Of a DNA stretch of 64,000 nt, positions 25,040 to 33,829 are shown piece by piece; positions within the stretch are counted from its first letter, which is position 1; each line of letters begins with the position of its first letter. Under the pieces are notes generated by a model. The model was not told the DNA's origin and ran no database searches. It saw nothing but the letters and a program-made list of their open reading frames with translations. The DNA comes from Bradyrhizobium sp. CSS354 (GTDB taxonomy: Bacteria > Pseudomonadota > Alphaproteobacteria > Rhizobiales > Xanthobacteraceae). Made by a program: the position numbers and the translations under genes. Location: contig NZ_JAACFU010000006.1 in assembly GCF_029051725.1 (NCBI RefSeq), forward strand, positions 372,001 to 436,000, written 5' to 3'.

Positions 25040-25815
25040 TGCCCGCCGCGAACATCCAGGTCTCAGAGACGCCGCTGGTGCTCTACGCATTGCGCCGCGC
25101 CGACGACGCACTGATCCTTGGACACAGGCTGTCGGAATGGTGCGGACATGCGCCAATGCTGGAAGAGGACATGGCGCTCTCCAACATCGCGCTCGACCTC
25201 ATCGGCCAAGCCCGCGAACTCTACACCTACGCAGCCAAAGCCGAAGGCAAGGACAACGACGAAGACAAGCTCGCCTACCTTCGCGATGTCCGGCAGTATC
25301 GCAATCTGCTGCTCCTCGAGCAGCCGAACGGCGACTTTGCCCAGACGCTGGTGCGGCAGTTCTTCTATTCCGCCTTCGCCGATCTCTACTGGCGCGCCAT
25401 GATGATCTCGCGCGATACGACGCTCGCTGCGATTGCCGCCAAGTCGGAGAAGGAGAGCGCCTATCACCTTCGCCATGCCTCGGAGTGGATCATCCGGCTG
25501 GGCGATGGTACGGATGAGAGCCACGCCCGCGCGCAGGCCGCGATCGATCATCTCTGGGCCTTCACCGGTGAGATGTTTGCCGTCGATGAAGGCGAGCGCG
25601 CCCTGATCCATGCCGATATCGCCGTCGATCCCGGAAGCTTGCGCGGTCGCTGGCTGACGACGCTCTCGGGTGTCGTCAGTGAAGCCACGCTCGAGTTGCC
25701 GCAGACCGGCTGGATGCAGCAAGGCGGTCGTTCCGGGCGGCACAGCGAGCATCTTGGCCATCTTCTGTCCGAGCTGCAGTCGATGCAGCGCACTTTCCCG
25801 GGGCAGACATGGTGA
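25039..25815 (+). CDS. paaC: 1,2-phenylacetyl-CoA epoxidase, structural subunit PaaC
   Basis: The 258-residue ferritin-like protein pairs with PaaA without binding iron itself. Landmarks are LGHRLSEWCGHAPMLEEDMALSNIALDLIGQAR, LLEQPNGDFAQTLVRQFFYSAF and EKESAYHLRHASEWIIRLGDGT. The ATG at 25039 overlaps the paaB stop; an in-frame GTG three nt earlier is possible. Its 3' end overlaps paaD by 7 nt. Confidence 0.96.
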   Translation: MPAANIQVSETPLVLYALRRADDALILGHRLSEWCGHAPMLEEDMALSNIALDLIGQARELYTYAAKAEGKDNDEDKLAYLRDVRQYRNLLLLEQPNGDFAQTLVRQFFYSAFADLYWRAMMISRDTTLAAIAAKSEKESAYHLRHASEWIIRLGDGTDESHARAQAAIDHLWAFTGEMFAVDEGERALIHADIAVDPGSLRGRWLTTLSGVVSEATLELPQTGWMQQGGRSGRHSEHLGHLLSELQSMQRTFPGQTW

Positions 25816-26312
25816 CGGTGCTGGAGCCCCATAGCGAACTGCGCCAACGGGCCTGGGATGCCGCGGCGAGCGTGGTCGATCCCGAAATCCCGGTTTTGAC
25901 CATCGCCGATCTCGGCGTGCTCCGTGATGTCGTGCTCGACGGCGATCACGTCGAGGTCGCGATCACCCCGACCTATTCGGGCTGCCCGGCCATGAACATG
26001 ATCGCGTTGGAAATCGAGGTCGCGCTGGAGCGCGCAGGTTTCCGCACGCCAAAGGTCCGCACCGTGCTGTCGCCGGCCTGGACCACCGACTGGATGAGCG
26101 AAGAGGGCCGCCGGAAGCTTCACGCCTACGGCATCGCGCCGCCGCAGGCTTCGAATTCACGCCGCGCGCTGTTCGGCGAGCAGGCTCTTACGTGCCCGCA
26201 ATGCGGCTCGGCGAATACCGAGTTGTTGTCCGAATTCGGCTCCACCTCGTGCAAGGCTCTCTGGCGCTGCAGGACCTGCCGCGAACCCTTCGATTATTTT
26301 AAGTGTCATTGA
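25809..26312 (+). CDS. paaD: phenylacetate epoxidase maturation protein PaaD (PaaJ)
   Basis: The 167-residue protein has an N-terminal MIP18/DUF59 domain (SVVDPEIPVLTIADLGVLRDV and PTYSGCPAMNMI). Its C-terminal zinc-ribbon-like part has paired cysteines (CPQCGSANT...CKALWRCRTCREPFDYFKCH). PaaD is thought to help assemble metal centres of the epoxidase system. The ATG overlaps the end of paaC, so it is translationally coupled. Confidence 0.95.
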   Translation: MVTVLEPHSELRQRAWDAAASVVDPEIPVLTIADLGVLRDVVLDGDHVEVAITPTYSGCPAMNMIALEIEVALERAGFRTPKVRTVLSPAWTTDWMSEEGRRKLHAYGIAPPQASNSRRALFGEQALTCPQCGSANTELLSEFGSTSCKALWRCRTCREPFDYFKCH

Positions 26313-26314
26313 TC

Positions 26315-27397
26315 ATGTCAGCAGCCGCACCACGCTTCCATCGCCTGGCCGTCAACGACCTCCGCCGCGAGGCGTCGGACGCCATATCGCTGACATTTGC
26401 CATCCCGACGGAGCTAGCGACCGACTACGCCTTCACGCCCGGCCAATACCTCACGCTCCGCACCATGCTCGATGGCGAGGAAGTGCGCCGCTCCTATTCG
26501 ATCTGCTCCGGCCCCGACGACGGCGAGATACGCATCGCCGTCAAGAAGGTTGATGGTGGCGCGTTTTCGAGCTGGGCGGCGGACGATCTGAAGTGCGGCG
26601 ATGCGCTGGACGTGATGACGCCCACGGGACGCTTCGGCGTGATCCCGCCGGCCGGCGCCGGCCGCATCCATGTCGGCTTTGCCGCGGGCTCCGGCATCAC
26701 GCCGATCCTGTCGATCGTCAAGGGTACGCTTGCGCGCGAACCGGATAGCCACTTCTTCCTGTTCTACGGCAATCGCACGACCGACAACATCATGTTCCTC
26801 GAGGCGCTTGAAGAGCTCAAGGACCGTTTCATCGACCGCCTCTCGATCTTCCACGTCATCTCCGGCGAGGAACAGGACATTCCGATCCTGCACGGCCGGC
26901 TCGACGGCGACAAGGTGAGGGTGCTGCTGCGCTCGCTGGTACCGGCGGAAAGCGTCGATCACGTCTTCATCTGCGGTCCGTCTGGCATGAGCGAGGACAT
27001 CGAGGCGACCTGCCGAGATCTCGGCATCGCGGAAGAACGTATCCACGTCGAACGGTTTGTCTCCGAATTCGGTGGCAAGCCGCGGCCGAAGAAGATCGTT
27101 GCGCCGGACGCGCCGCCGAAAGCGATCGCGTCGCTGATCATCGACGGCAAGCGCCGCGACGTGCCGGTCGCCGAGGACGAGGCGATCCTCGATGCCGCAC
27201 TGCGCGCCGGCGTCGATCTACCCTTCGCCTGCAAGGGCGGCATGTGCTCGACCTGCCGCGCCAAACTGGTGGAAGGTGAGGCGCCGATGGACATCAACTA
27301 CTCGCTGGAACCCTGGGAGCTGAAGGCCGGCTTTGTCCTGACCTGTCAGGCGAAACCATCGTCGGAGCGGGTCGTGGTCGATTACGACCACGTTTGA
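26315..27397 (+). CDS. paaE: 1,2-phenylacetyl-CoA epoxidase reductase subunit PaaE
   Basis: The 360-residue protein has a ferredoxin-reductase FAD domain (RRSYSICSGP near residue 60), an NAD(P)-binding domain (GFAAGSGITPILSI near 125) and a C-terminal plant-type [2Fe-2S] domain with CKGGMCSTCRAKL and a fourth Cys in VLTCQAKP. It passes electrons from NADPH to PaaA. The ATG at 26315 just after the paaD stop is preferred; an in-frame GTG at 26303 inside paaD would add four residues. Confidence 0.96.
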   Translation: MSAAAPRFHRLAVNDLRREASDAISLTFAIPTELATDYAFTPGQYLTLRTMLDGEEVRRSYSICSGPDDGEIRIAVKKVDGGAFSSWAADDLKCGDALDVMTPTGRFGVIPPAGAGRIHVGFAAGSGITPILSIVKGTLAREPDSHFFLFYGNRTTDNIMFLEALEELKDRFIDRLSIFHVISGEEQDIPILHGRLDGDKVRVLLRSLVPAESVDHVFICGPSGMSEDIEATCRDLGIAEERIHVERFVSEFGGKPRPKKIVAPDAPPKAIASLIIDGKRRDVPVAEDEAILDAALRAGVDLPFACKGGMCSTCRAKLVEGEAPMDINYSLEPWELKAGFVLTCQAKPSSERVVVDYDHV

Positions 27398-27452
27398 CAG
27401 CTTGAGCCAGGCAGCAGAACATCGTGTGCAAACAATCGGACGGGAGAAGCGC

Positions 27453-27902
27453 GTGAACGTCAAAGCCTCCTTGTCGCCCGAGGATGTTGCCCGCGCCTGC
27501 GCGGATGCGATGTGGGCGGAGGACGATGCCTCCAAAGGACTCGGCATGGAGATCGTCGAGATCGGGCCGGGCTATGCGACGCTGGCGATGAATGTGCGGC
27601 CGGACATGGTCAACGGCCAGCGCATCGCCCATGGCGGCTTCATCTTCACGCTGGCCGATTCCGCCTTCGCTTTCGCGTGCAACTCGCATAACGACCGCGT
27701 CGTGGCGGCGCAGGGCCAGATCACTTTCATCAAGCCGGGCAAGCTCGGCGATCGCCTCGTCGCAAAAGCGCGCGAGGTCACGCGCGGCGGCCGCTCCGGA
27801 ATCTATGACGTGCGCGTCACTGCCGGCGATACAGTCATCGCCGAATTCCGCGGGCATTCGCGGGTTATTTCCGGCAATTGGCTGCCGGCGCAGGACCAAT
27901 AA
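27453..27902 (+). CDS. paaI: hydroxyphenylacetyl-CoA thioesterase PaaI
   Basis: The 149-residue hotdog-fold protein contains NGQRIAHGGFIFTLADSAFAFACNSH, the PaaI/4HBT core with the HGG...AD..FA catalytic region. It removes CoA from stalled ring-epoxide intermediates and protects the pathway. The GTG at 27453 is chosen because GGGAG lies 6 nt upstream and the length then matches E. coli PaaI (about 140 residues); TTG at 27402 and GTG at 27426 would add unconserved residues. Confidence 0.93.
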   Translation: MNVKASLSPEDVARACADAMWAEDDASKGLGMEIVEIGPGYATLAMNVRPDMVNGQRIAHGGFIFTLADSAFAFACNSHNDRVVAAQGQITFIKPGKLGDRLVAKAREVTRGGRSGIYDVRVTAGDTVIAEFRGHSRVISGNWLPAQDQ

Positions 27903-27930
27903 AGAAAAGCAATGATACGGGGAAACGAGG

Positions 27931-29262
27931 ATGGCTCTGACGAGGCTCAAGGAAGGTGGCGACACCTATAAGGCCGAGCTGGATGCGCACGAGCGCGCAT
28001 CGCGCGACGAAATCATAGCGCTGCAGGTGCAGCGGCTGGCCTGGTCGCTGAAGCACGCCTACGACAACGTCGCTCACTATCGCGAGGCCTTCAATGCGGC
28101 CGGCGTGCATCCGTCGCAATTTCGAGAGCTCTCGGATCTTGCGAAATTCCCGTTCACGGTGAAGACGGATTTGCGCGACAATTATCCCTTCAACATGTTT
28201 GCCGTGCCCCGTGAAAAACTGGTGCGCGTGCATGCGTCCTCCGGCACGACGGGCAAGCCGATCGTGGTGGGCTATACGCAACGCGACATCGACACATGGT
28301 CGGACGTGATGGCGCGCTCGATCCGCGCCGCCGGGGGTCGCACCGGCATGATCATCCACAATGCCTATGGCTACGGCCTCTTCACCGGCGGGTTAGGGGT
28401 GCACTATGGCGCCGAAAAGCTCGGCTGCACGGTGGTGCCGATCTCCGGAGGCATGACCGAGCGGCAGGTGCAGCTCATCAACGATTTCCGGCCCGACATC
28501 ATCACGGTGACGCCGAGCTACATGCTTGCGATCCTCGACGAGTTCAAGCGCCAGAAGCTCGATCCGCGCCAGTGCTCGCTCAAGGTCGGCATTTTCGGCG
28601 CGGAGCCCTGGACCAATGCGATGCGCGGCGAGATCGAGGATGCCTTCGACATGGATGCGACCGACATCTATGGCCTCTCCGAAGTGATCGGCCCCGGCGT
28701 CGCCCAGGAATGCATCGAGAGCAAGGACGGACTGCACATCTGGGAAGACCATTTCTATCCTGAAGTGATCGACCCCGACACAGGTGCGGTGCTGCCCGAC
28801 GGGGAAAAGGGCGAACTGGTCTTTACTTCGCTCACCAAGGAAGCATTTCCGGTGATCCGCTATCGCACCCGCGATCTCACGCGCCTGTTGCCGGGCACGG
28901 CGCGGCCGGGCATGCGGCGGATGGAGAAGGTGACGGGGCGCTCAGACGACATGATCATCCTGCGCGGCGTCAACCTGTTCCCGACCCAGATCGAGGAGGT
29001 TCTGCTCGCCACCGACTGGTGCGGCGGGCATTTCATTCTGGAACTCACCCGCGAAGGACGAATGGACGAGCTGACCATCATTGCCGAGGCGCGGCCGGAG
29101 AGTTGGGACGGCCGGGGTCTCCTCGATCATGCCGACCGGATCTCTACTCACATCAAGAACACCATTGGCATCAGCTCCAGGGTGAGCGTGGTTGCGCCGG
29201 CCACGCTGGAGCGCTCGCTCGGCAAGGCCAAGCGGCTCTACGACAAGCGGCCCAAGGATTGA
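27931..29262 (+). CDS. paaK: phenylacetate-CoA ligase PaaK
   Basis: The 443-residue adenylate-forming enzyme has the P-loop-like HASSGTTGKPIV at about residues 101-112, the motif YGLSEVIGPGVAQEC near 250, YRTRDLTRLLPG near 310, and the C-terminal RSDDMIILRGVNLFPTQIEEVLL. It activates phenylacetate with ATP and CoA, supplying the epoxidase substrate. ACGAGG precedes the ATG. It is the last gene of the paa run; downstream ring-opening and beta-oxidation genes (paaZ, paaFGHJ) are not in this window. Confidence 0.97.
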   Translation: MALTRLKEGGDTYKAELDAHERASRDEIIALQVQRLAWSLKHAYDNVAHYREAFNAAGVHPSQFRELSDLAKFPFTVKTDLRDNYPFNMFAVPREKLVRVHASSGTTGKPIVVGYTQRDIDTWSDVMARSIRAAGGRTGMIIHNAYGYGLFTGGLGVHYGAEKLGCTVVPISGGMTERQVQLINDFRPDIITVTPSYMLAILDEFKRQKLDPRQCSLKVGIFGAEPWTNAMRGEIEDAFDMDATDIYGLSEVIGPGVAQECIESKDGLHIWEDHFYPEVIDPDTGAVLPDGEKGELVFTSLTKEAFPVIRYRTRDLTRLLPGTARPGMRRMEKVTGRSDDMIILRGVNLFPTQIEEVLLATDWCGGHFILELTREGRMDELTIIAEARPESWDGRGLLDHADRISTHIKNTIGISSRVSVVAPATLERSLGKAKRLYDKRPKD

Positions 29263-29297
29263 CTTGACGGATTGACTCGACCGTCCCCAAAGGCGAC

Positions 29298-29324
29298 AAG
29301 GCCCGCGAGAAGTTGTGGGCCTTT
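29298..29324 (+). terminator. possible weak terminator after paaK
   Basis: AAGGCCC (29298-29304) and GGGCCTT (29317-29323) can pair over 7 bp with a 12-nt loop and a short T run. It ends 3 nt before the next ATG, so it might instead affect translation of that gene. Confidence 0.35.
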
Positions 29325-29326
29325 CG

Positions 29327-30334
29327 ATGTCACCACCAGCCGATACCAGAGCCGTCGACGCGCGCTGCGTGCGCCTCAATGCCAAGGCGGAGAACGCCGC
29401 CGCGCTTGCACCTGCCATCGAGCGTCATACCCTCGCGCGTGGTCCGAATGATCTCCTGATCGAGGTCAAGGCCGCCGCCGTCAATCCCTCCGACGTCAAG
29501 GCCGCGACCGGGCTGATGCCCTATGCCGTCTTTCCGCGCACCCCCGGGCGCGACTACGCAGGTGTGGTGATCGACGGACCAGCCGGTATGATCGGCCGCG
29601 AGGTGTTCGGCTCCTCCGGCGATCTCGGCATCCGTCGCGACGGCACTCACGCCAGCCATCTCGTCGTTGAATCCGACGCGGTGGTCGACAAGCCGAAGAC
29701 CGTGTCCTGGGAGGAGGCCGCCGGCATCGGCGTGCCCTTTGTCACCGCGATGGAGGGTTTTCGCCGCGCCAGCATTCCAAAGTCCGGCGAAACGGTGCTG
29801 GTGTTCGGCGTCAATGGCAAGGTCGGTCAAGCGGCGGTGCAGATCGCGACCTGGCAGGGCGCGCGCGTCATCGGCGTGGTGCGCAAGGCGGAACCTTATG
29901 AGGGCCATGCCAACGCGTCCATCGAGGTGATCGACGCTTCCGCGACCGATGTCGCCACGCGCGTGCGCGAGTTGACCGATGGTAAAGGCGCCGACATTGT
30001 CTTCAACACGGTCGGCGATCCCTATTTCCAGGCGGCGCACAAGTCGCTCGCACTTCGCGGCCGCCAGATCCTGATCGCCGCGATTGACCGCATCGTGCAG
30101 TTCAACATCCTCGAATTCTATCGCGGGCAGCACACCTATGTCGGCATCGATACGCTCGGCCTGTCGTCGATCGCGACAGGTGCTGTGCTGCGTGACCTCG
30201 GACCGGGGTTCGCTAGCGGGCACCTGAAACCGTTCCCGATCAAGGCGAACGCCGTCTATCCGCTCGAACGCGCGAAGGAGGCCTATGTCGCCGTTGCCGG
30301 ATCGTCGCGGGACCGCGTGATCCTGAAGCCTTGA
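29327..30334 (+). CDS. medium-chain dehydrogenase/quinone oxidoreductase family protein
   Basis: The 335-residue protein has the MDR fold: LLIEVKAAAVNPSDVKAATGLMP (N-terminal), TPGRDYAGVVIDGP and the cofactor loop VFGVNGKVGQAAVQIA near residue 165, then KGADIVFNTVG. The GHE zinc motif is replaced by GRDYAG, so it is a zinc-free NADPH:quinone reductase-like enzyme. ATG at 29327 is preferred; an in-frame GTG at 29315 would lie within the stem-loop. Its stop overlaps the YeeE/YedE start (TGATG), so the two genes are coupled. Confidence 0.85.
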   Translation: MSPPADTRAVDARCVRLNAKAENAAALAPAIERHTLARGPNDLLIEVKAAAVNPSDVKAATGLMPYAVFPRTPGRDYAGVVIDGPAGMIGREVFGSSGDLGIRRDGTHASHLVVESDAVVDKPKTVSWEEAAGIGVPFVTAMEGFRRASIPKSGETVLVFGVNGKVGQAAVQIATWQGARVIGVVRKAEPYEGHANASIEVIDASATDVATRVRELTDGKGADIVFNTVGDPYFQAAHKSLALRGRQILIAAIDRIVQFNILEFYRGQHTYVGIDTLGLSSIATGAVLRDLGPGFASGHLKPFPIKANAVYPLERAKEAYVAVAGSSRDRVILKP

Positions 30335-31395
30335 TGATGGACTCGTCCACCCAGCTCGTCATCCTCGCCGGCCTCGTCATTGGCCTGGTTTACGGTGCTG
30401 TCGGCCTGCTCAGCGGCTTCTGCCTGATGAGCAGCATGCGCGGCTGGCTGTCGAAGGGGGACGGGCGACTGGTACGCACCTATGCGTTGGCGATCGCAGT
30501 TGCGGTCGCAGCAAGCCAATTCCTCGCCGGCAACGGCATGGTCGATCTCGGCAAGTCGATCTACCTTCAACAATCCTTTTCGGTGCCGGTGCTGTTTCTC
30601 GGCGGGCTTCTGTTCGGATACGGCATGGTGCTGTCGAACGGCTGCGGTTCACGCGCGCTGGTGCTGCTCGGTCGCGGCAATCTGCGCTCCTTCGTCGTGG
30701 TGGTCGTGCTCGCCATCGCCGCGCAGATGACGCTCAAGGGCCTGATCGCGCCGGCGCGCATCGCGCTGGTTCAGGCCTCGCAAACCACGGTCAACGTCAA
30801 TTCGCTGCCGTCATTGTTGGCGACGTTCGGGCCGGCTGAAGCGGTTTCGCGCGCGCTGGCTGCTGCCGTCATCGTCGTCGTGCTGATCCTGTTTGCTTTC
30901 GCGCACCCGGCGTTCCGGCGCTCGCCCGGCCAGATTGCGGCCGGTGTCATCGTCGGTCTCCTGGTCGCCGGCGGCTGGTTCGTCACTGGCTATCTCGGCG
31001 CGGATGACTTCAACCCCGTCCCAGTGACCTCGCTCACCTTCATCGCGCCGATCGCAGACAGCCTGCAATATGCCATGCTCTCGACCGGCCTGACGCTGAA
31101 TTTCGGCATCGCGACAGTTGGCGGCGTCTTCGTTGGCAGTCTGGTCACCGCGCTTGCGACCGGTCGTTTCCATCTCGAAGGCTATTCATCGCCACGCCAC
31201 ATGCTGCGATCGGCGGCTGGTGCCGCGCTGATGGGCATCGGCGGCGTGATGGCCTTCGGCTGTTCGATCGGGCAGGGGCTCACTGGCGTATCGACGCTCG
31301 CGCTCGGCTCGTTCGTCGCACTTGCCGGCATCCTGCTCGGCACGACGGCGGGCTTGCGCGGGATGCTGCGCGTTCAGCCCTTCGCGATAGCCTGA
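30334..31395 (+). CDS. YeeE/YedE family membrane transporter (sulfur-compound type)
   Basis: The 353-residue protein has about nine membrane segments and the two Cys-containing loops of the YeeE/YedE family: LSNGCGSRALVLLGRGNLRS near residue 105 and MAFGCSIGQGLTGVS near 305. YeeE members take up thiosulfate through such conserved cysteines. Here the partner gene is a quinone-reductase-like enzyme, so the transported species is uncertain. The 3' end overlaps the convergent DMT gene by 22 bp. Confidence 0.88.
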   Translation: MMDSSTQLVILAGLVIGLVYGAVGLLSGFCLMSSMRGWLSKGDGRLVRTYALAIAVAVAASQFLAGNGMVDLGKSIYLQQSFSVPVLFLGGLLFGYGMVLSNGCGSRALVLLGRGNLRSFVVVVVLAIAAQMTLKGLIAPARIALVQASQTTVNVNSLPSLLATFGPAEAVSRALAAAVIVVVLILFAFAHPAFRRSPGQIAAGVIVGLLVAGGWFVTGYLGADDFNPVPVTSLTFIAPIADSLQYAMLSTGLTLNFGIATVGGVFVGSLVTALATGRFHLEGYSSPRHMLRSAAGAALMGIGGVMAFGCSIGQGLTGVSTLALGSFVALAGILLGTTAGLRGMLRVQPFAIA

Positions 31396-32288
31396 CCACG
31401 CAGCAGGCGATCGCCGAGCGTTGCGAGACCGATCCCGGTGACGATCAGCGCCGCCGCGACGACAAGACTCATGTTGATCGGCTCGCCCAGCAGGATCGCG
31501 GCGCTGGCGATGCCGACGAGCGGTGTTGCGGTGGTGCCGAGCGAGGTCGTCAGGGCCGAGATACTCTTGTTCACCATCGACATCGCCCAATAGGCCAGCA
31601 CCGTCCCGATCAGCCCGGAATACAGGAACAGCAGGACGAGCCTCCACGACCACTCCACCCGCGGCAGGCCCTCCGCGATGGTCGCGCTCACTGACAGCAC
31701 GATAGTCGCCACCAGCACCTGCCAGATCAGAAGCTGGAGCGGCGAGGCGATCCAGCGATGCGCGCGAATATAGATGATGTTCCCGGCCCAGGAGATTGCG
31801 GCCAGGATAACCATGCCGGCGCCGAGCACGACATTGGTATTGGCCCAGTCGATCGAGGCCGGGTTCAGGATGACGATCAGGCCGATCAGCCCCAGCAGTG
31901 CGCCGGTGAGCTTCGGCGGCGTCAAAGTGTCCTTCCCGAGCAGGGGCGCGGCGATCGCGACCCAGAGCGGTGTGGTGTAGCCGAGCACGACGCCCTTGCT
32001 TGCGGGCAGGAAGCGCAGACCCGAAGCAACCAGAACCGAAAACAGCGTCATGTGCAGCAGTGCAACGCTTAGGACGACCGGAATGTCACGCCGGTCCGGG
32101 ATCACTAGATTGTTGCTGAGCCCGAGGATCACGAACAATCCAGCCAGCGCGATCCAGCTCCGGATCGTCGCGCTCCACAGCGGCGGCACGAACTGCACCA
32201 GTTGCTTCGTCACCGACCAGTTCACGCCCCAAGCCAGCACGACGATGAGGAACAGGCCAACGGCCGCGCGGGGGGAAAGAGAGTTCAT
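31374..32288 (-). CDS. EamA/DMT superfamily transporter
   Basis: The 304-residue protein has ten predicted membrane helices in two EamA repeats: it starts AAVGLFLIVVLAWGVNWSVTKQLV, and the second repeat begins around VLGAGMVILAAISWAGNIIYIRA. Members export metabolites or amino acids. The ATG at 32288 has AAGGA at a suitable distance; upstream in-frame codons run into the operator. It is divergent from a MocR regulator, a common arrangement in which the regulator controls the exporter. Confidence 0.9.
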   Translation of the reverse strand: MNSLSPRAAVGLFLIVVLAWGVNWSVTKQLVQFVPPLWSATIRSWIALAGLFVILGLSNNLVIPDRRDIPVVLSVALLHMTLFSVLVASGLRFLPASKGVVLGYTTPLWVAIAAPLLGKDTLTPPKLTGALLGLIGLIVILNPASIDWANTNVVLGAGMVILAAISWAGNIIYIRAHRWIASPLQLLIWQVLVATIVLSVSATIAEGLPRVEWSWRLVLLFLYSGLIGTVLAYWAMSMVNKSISALTTSLGTTATPLVGIASAAILLGEPINMSLVVAAALIVTGIGLATLGDRLLRGQAIAKG

Positions 32289-32330
32289 CTCGGAGGTCCT
32301 TGAAGCAATCCGGTCCTGCGGATAGCTTCT

Positions 32331-32377
32331 ATCTGGCACCTTAAGAAGTGCCAGATCGGAAAGGATTAAGGTGCCAG
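32331..32377. promoter_or_regulatory. three-part operator for the MocR regulator
   Basis: A perfect inverted repeat ATCTGGCAC-N8-GTGCCAGAT spans 32331-32356. The 12-mer TTAAGGTGCCAG occurs twice: on the minus strand at 32333-32344 and on the plus strand at 32366-32377, where it overlaps the GTG start of the MocR gene. A third variant TTAAGAAGTGCCAG lies at 32341-32354. The sites fill the gap between the divergent exporter and regulator genes. Confidence 0.7.
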
Positions 32378-33819
32378 TTCCGGAAAGCCTGATCTCCGCC
32401 CAGATCGACCTGAACCGAGCCGACGACGAGGGGCTGGTGGCTCAACTGACGGGCCAGCTCCGCAGCTTGATCGCGAGCGGCCGTCTCGTCAAAGGCCGCA
32501 CGCTGCCCTCGAGCCGCCGGCTTGCGAGCGATCTCGGCGTCTCGCGCAACACCGTGACCTATGCGTTCGAGCAGCTCGCCGCCGAGGGATATCTCGAAAC
32601 GTCGCACGGCCGCCGTCCGATAGTCACGGTCGACGGCGGCGAGCGCGTCGCAGAGGGGGGCGCCGTCGCATCTCGCATGCGCCTTGGCAAGCCGCGGCTT
32701 TCGCCCTGGGCTTCGAGCCTCACGCAGACCGACTGGCCGATGTCCTATCAGGCGCGACTAAGACCCTTGCGTCCCGGGCCCGGCGATTTCAGGGAGTTTC
32801 CAAACGAGGTCTGGGCGCGCTGCCTGCGCCGCAGCGCTGTGCGCGCGGCCAAGCGCGAGTTCGGACCGGTCAACCGGACGCGCCTGCGCGAGGCATTGGC
32901 GCATTATCTCGCGACCAGCAGGGGCGTGCGCGCGACGGCGGATCAGATCCTCATTCTGCCGAGCGCGCAGGCTGCGTTGACCTTGATTGCGGCAGCCGTC
33001 ATCACCCCCGGCGACGACGTTTGGGTCGAGGATCCCGGCTATCCTGGCGCCGCGGCCGCCTTCCGTGCGTCCGGTGCGCGCGTGATCGGGATGAGGTTGG
33101 ACGAGCAGGGCATGCAGCGGATTCCGGGACTGGCGGCCCCGACATTGATCTTCATGACGCCGTCGCACCAGCACCCGACCGGCCGCCTGATGTCGCTCTC
33201 GCGCCGCACGGAGTTTCTTGGCCTGAGCAGGCCCGGCAAGACCTGGATCGTGGAGGACGATTACGACGGCGAATTCCACTATGACAGCCGGCCGGTGCCG
33301 GCCTTGCAGGGACTCGATGCCCATGGCCGCGTATTCTATGTCGGCACGTTCTCCAAGGCCATGACCTCGGACATCCGCCTCGGCTATCTCGTCGTTCCGC
33401 CGGCACTGGTCAACATCCTCGAGATCGTACAGCGGCACATCGGACTGATCGCCGCGAGCCACATCCAGGAAGCACTGGCCGAGTTCATCGCTGACGGGCA
33501 TTTCCTGGCGCATCTGCGCCGGATGCGCCGGATCTATCACGCCCGCCGCGATCACCTCGTGGAGGGATTGGAGCGCCATTTGGGCGACGTTCTCGCTGCC
33601 GAAGTGCCCCCGGGCGGCCTCCAGCTCGTCGCCCGCCTCAAGCGCGGCCGCGCCGATCAGGCGGCGGTCAAGCGGTTGGTCGAAGCGGGCGTTGAAACGC
33701 GTGCCCTGTCCGGCTTGGCACTGGGCAGGCCGCGCGATCACGGCCTGCTGCTCGGCTTCGCGGCTTGGCGCGAGAGCGAGATCACCGCGGCGGTGCGGAC
33801 GATGGCGTCCTGCTTCTAG
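32371..33819 (+). CDS. MocR/PdxR family regulator (GntR HTH fused to aminotransferase fold)
   Basis: The 482-residue protein has an N-terminal GntR winged helix (LPSSRRLASDLGVSRNTVTYAFEQLAAEGYLETSHG, about residues 46-81) and a fold-type I aminotransferase domain with VEDDYDGEFHYDSRP and the PLP-lysine motif GTFSKAMTSDIRLGYLV. Such regulators sense PLP or amino compounds. Translation starts at GTG 32371, supported by AAAGGA 6 nt upstream. It is divergent from the DMT exporter and a three-part repeat lies in the shared promoter. Confidence 0.93.
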   Translation: MPVPESLISAQIDLNRADDEGLVAQLTGQLRSLIASGRLVKGRTLPSSRRLASDLGVSRNTVTYAFEQLAAEGYLETSHGRRPIVTVDGGERVAEGGAVASRMRLGKPRLSPWASSLTQTDWPMSYQARLRPLRPGPGDFREFPNEVWARCLRRSAVRAAKREFGPVNRTRLREALAHYLATSRGVRATADQILILPSAQAALTLIAAAVITPGDDVWVEDPGYPGAAAAFRASGARVIGMRLDEQGMQRIPGLAAPTLIFMTPSHQHPTGRLMSLSRRTEFLGLSRPGKTWIVEDDYDGEFHYDSRPVPALQGLDAHGRVFYVGTFSKAMTSDIRLGYLVVPPALVNILEIVQRHIGLIAASHIQEALAEFIADGHFLAHLRRMRRIYHARRDHLVEGLERHLGDVLAAEVPPGGLQLVARLKRGRADQAAVKRLVEAGVETRALSGLALGRPRDHGLLLGFAAWRESEITAAVRTMASCF

Positions 33820-33829
33820 CGCCAGCGCG

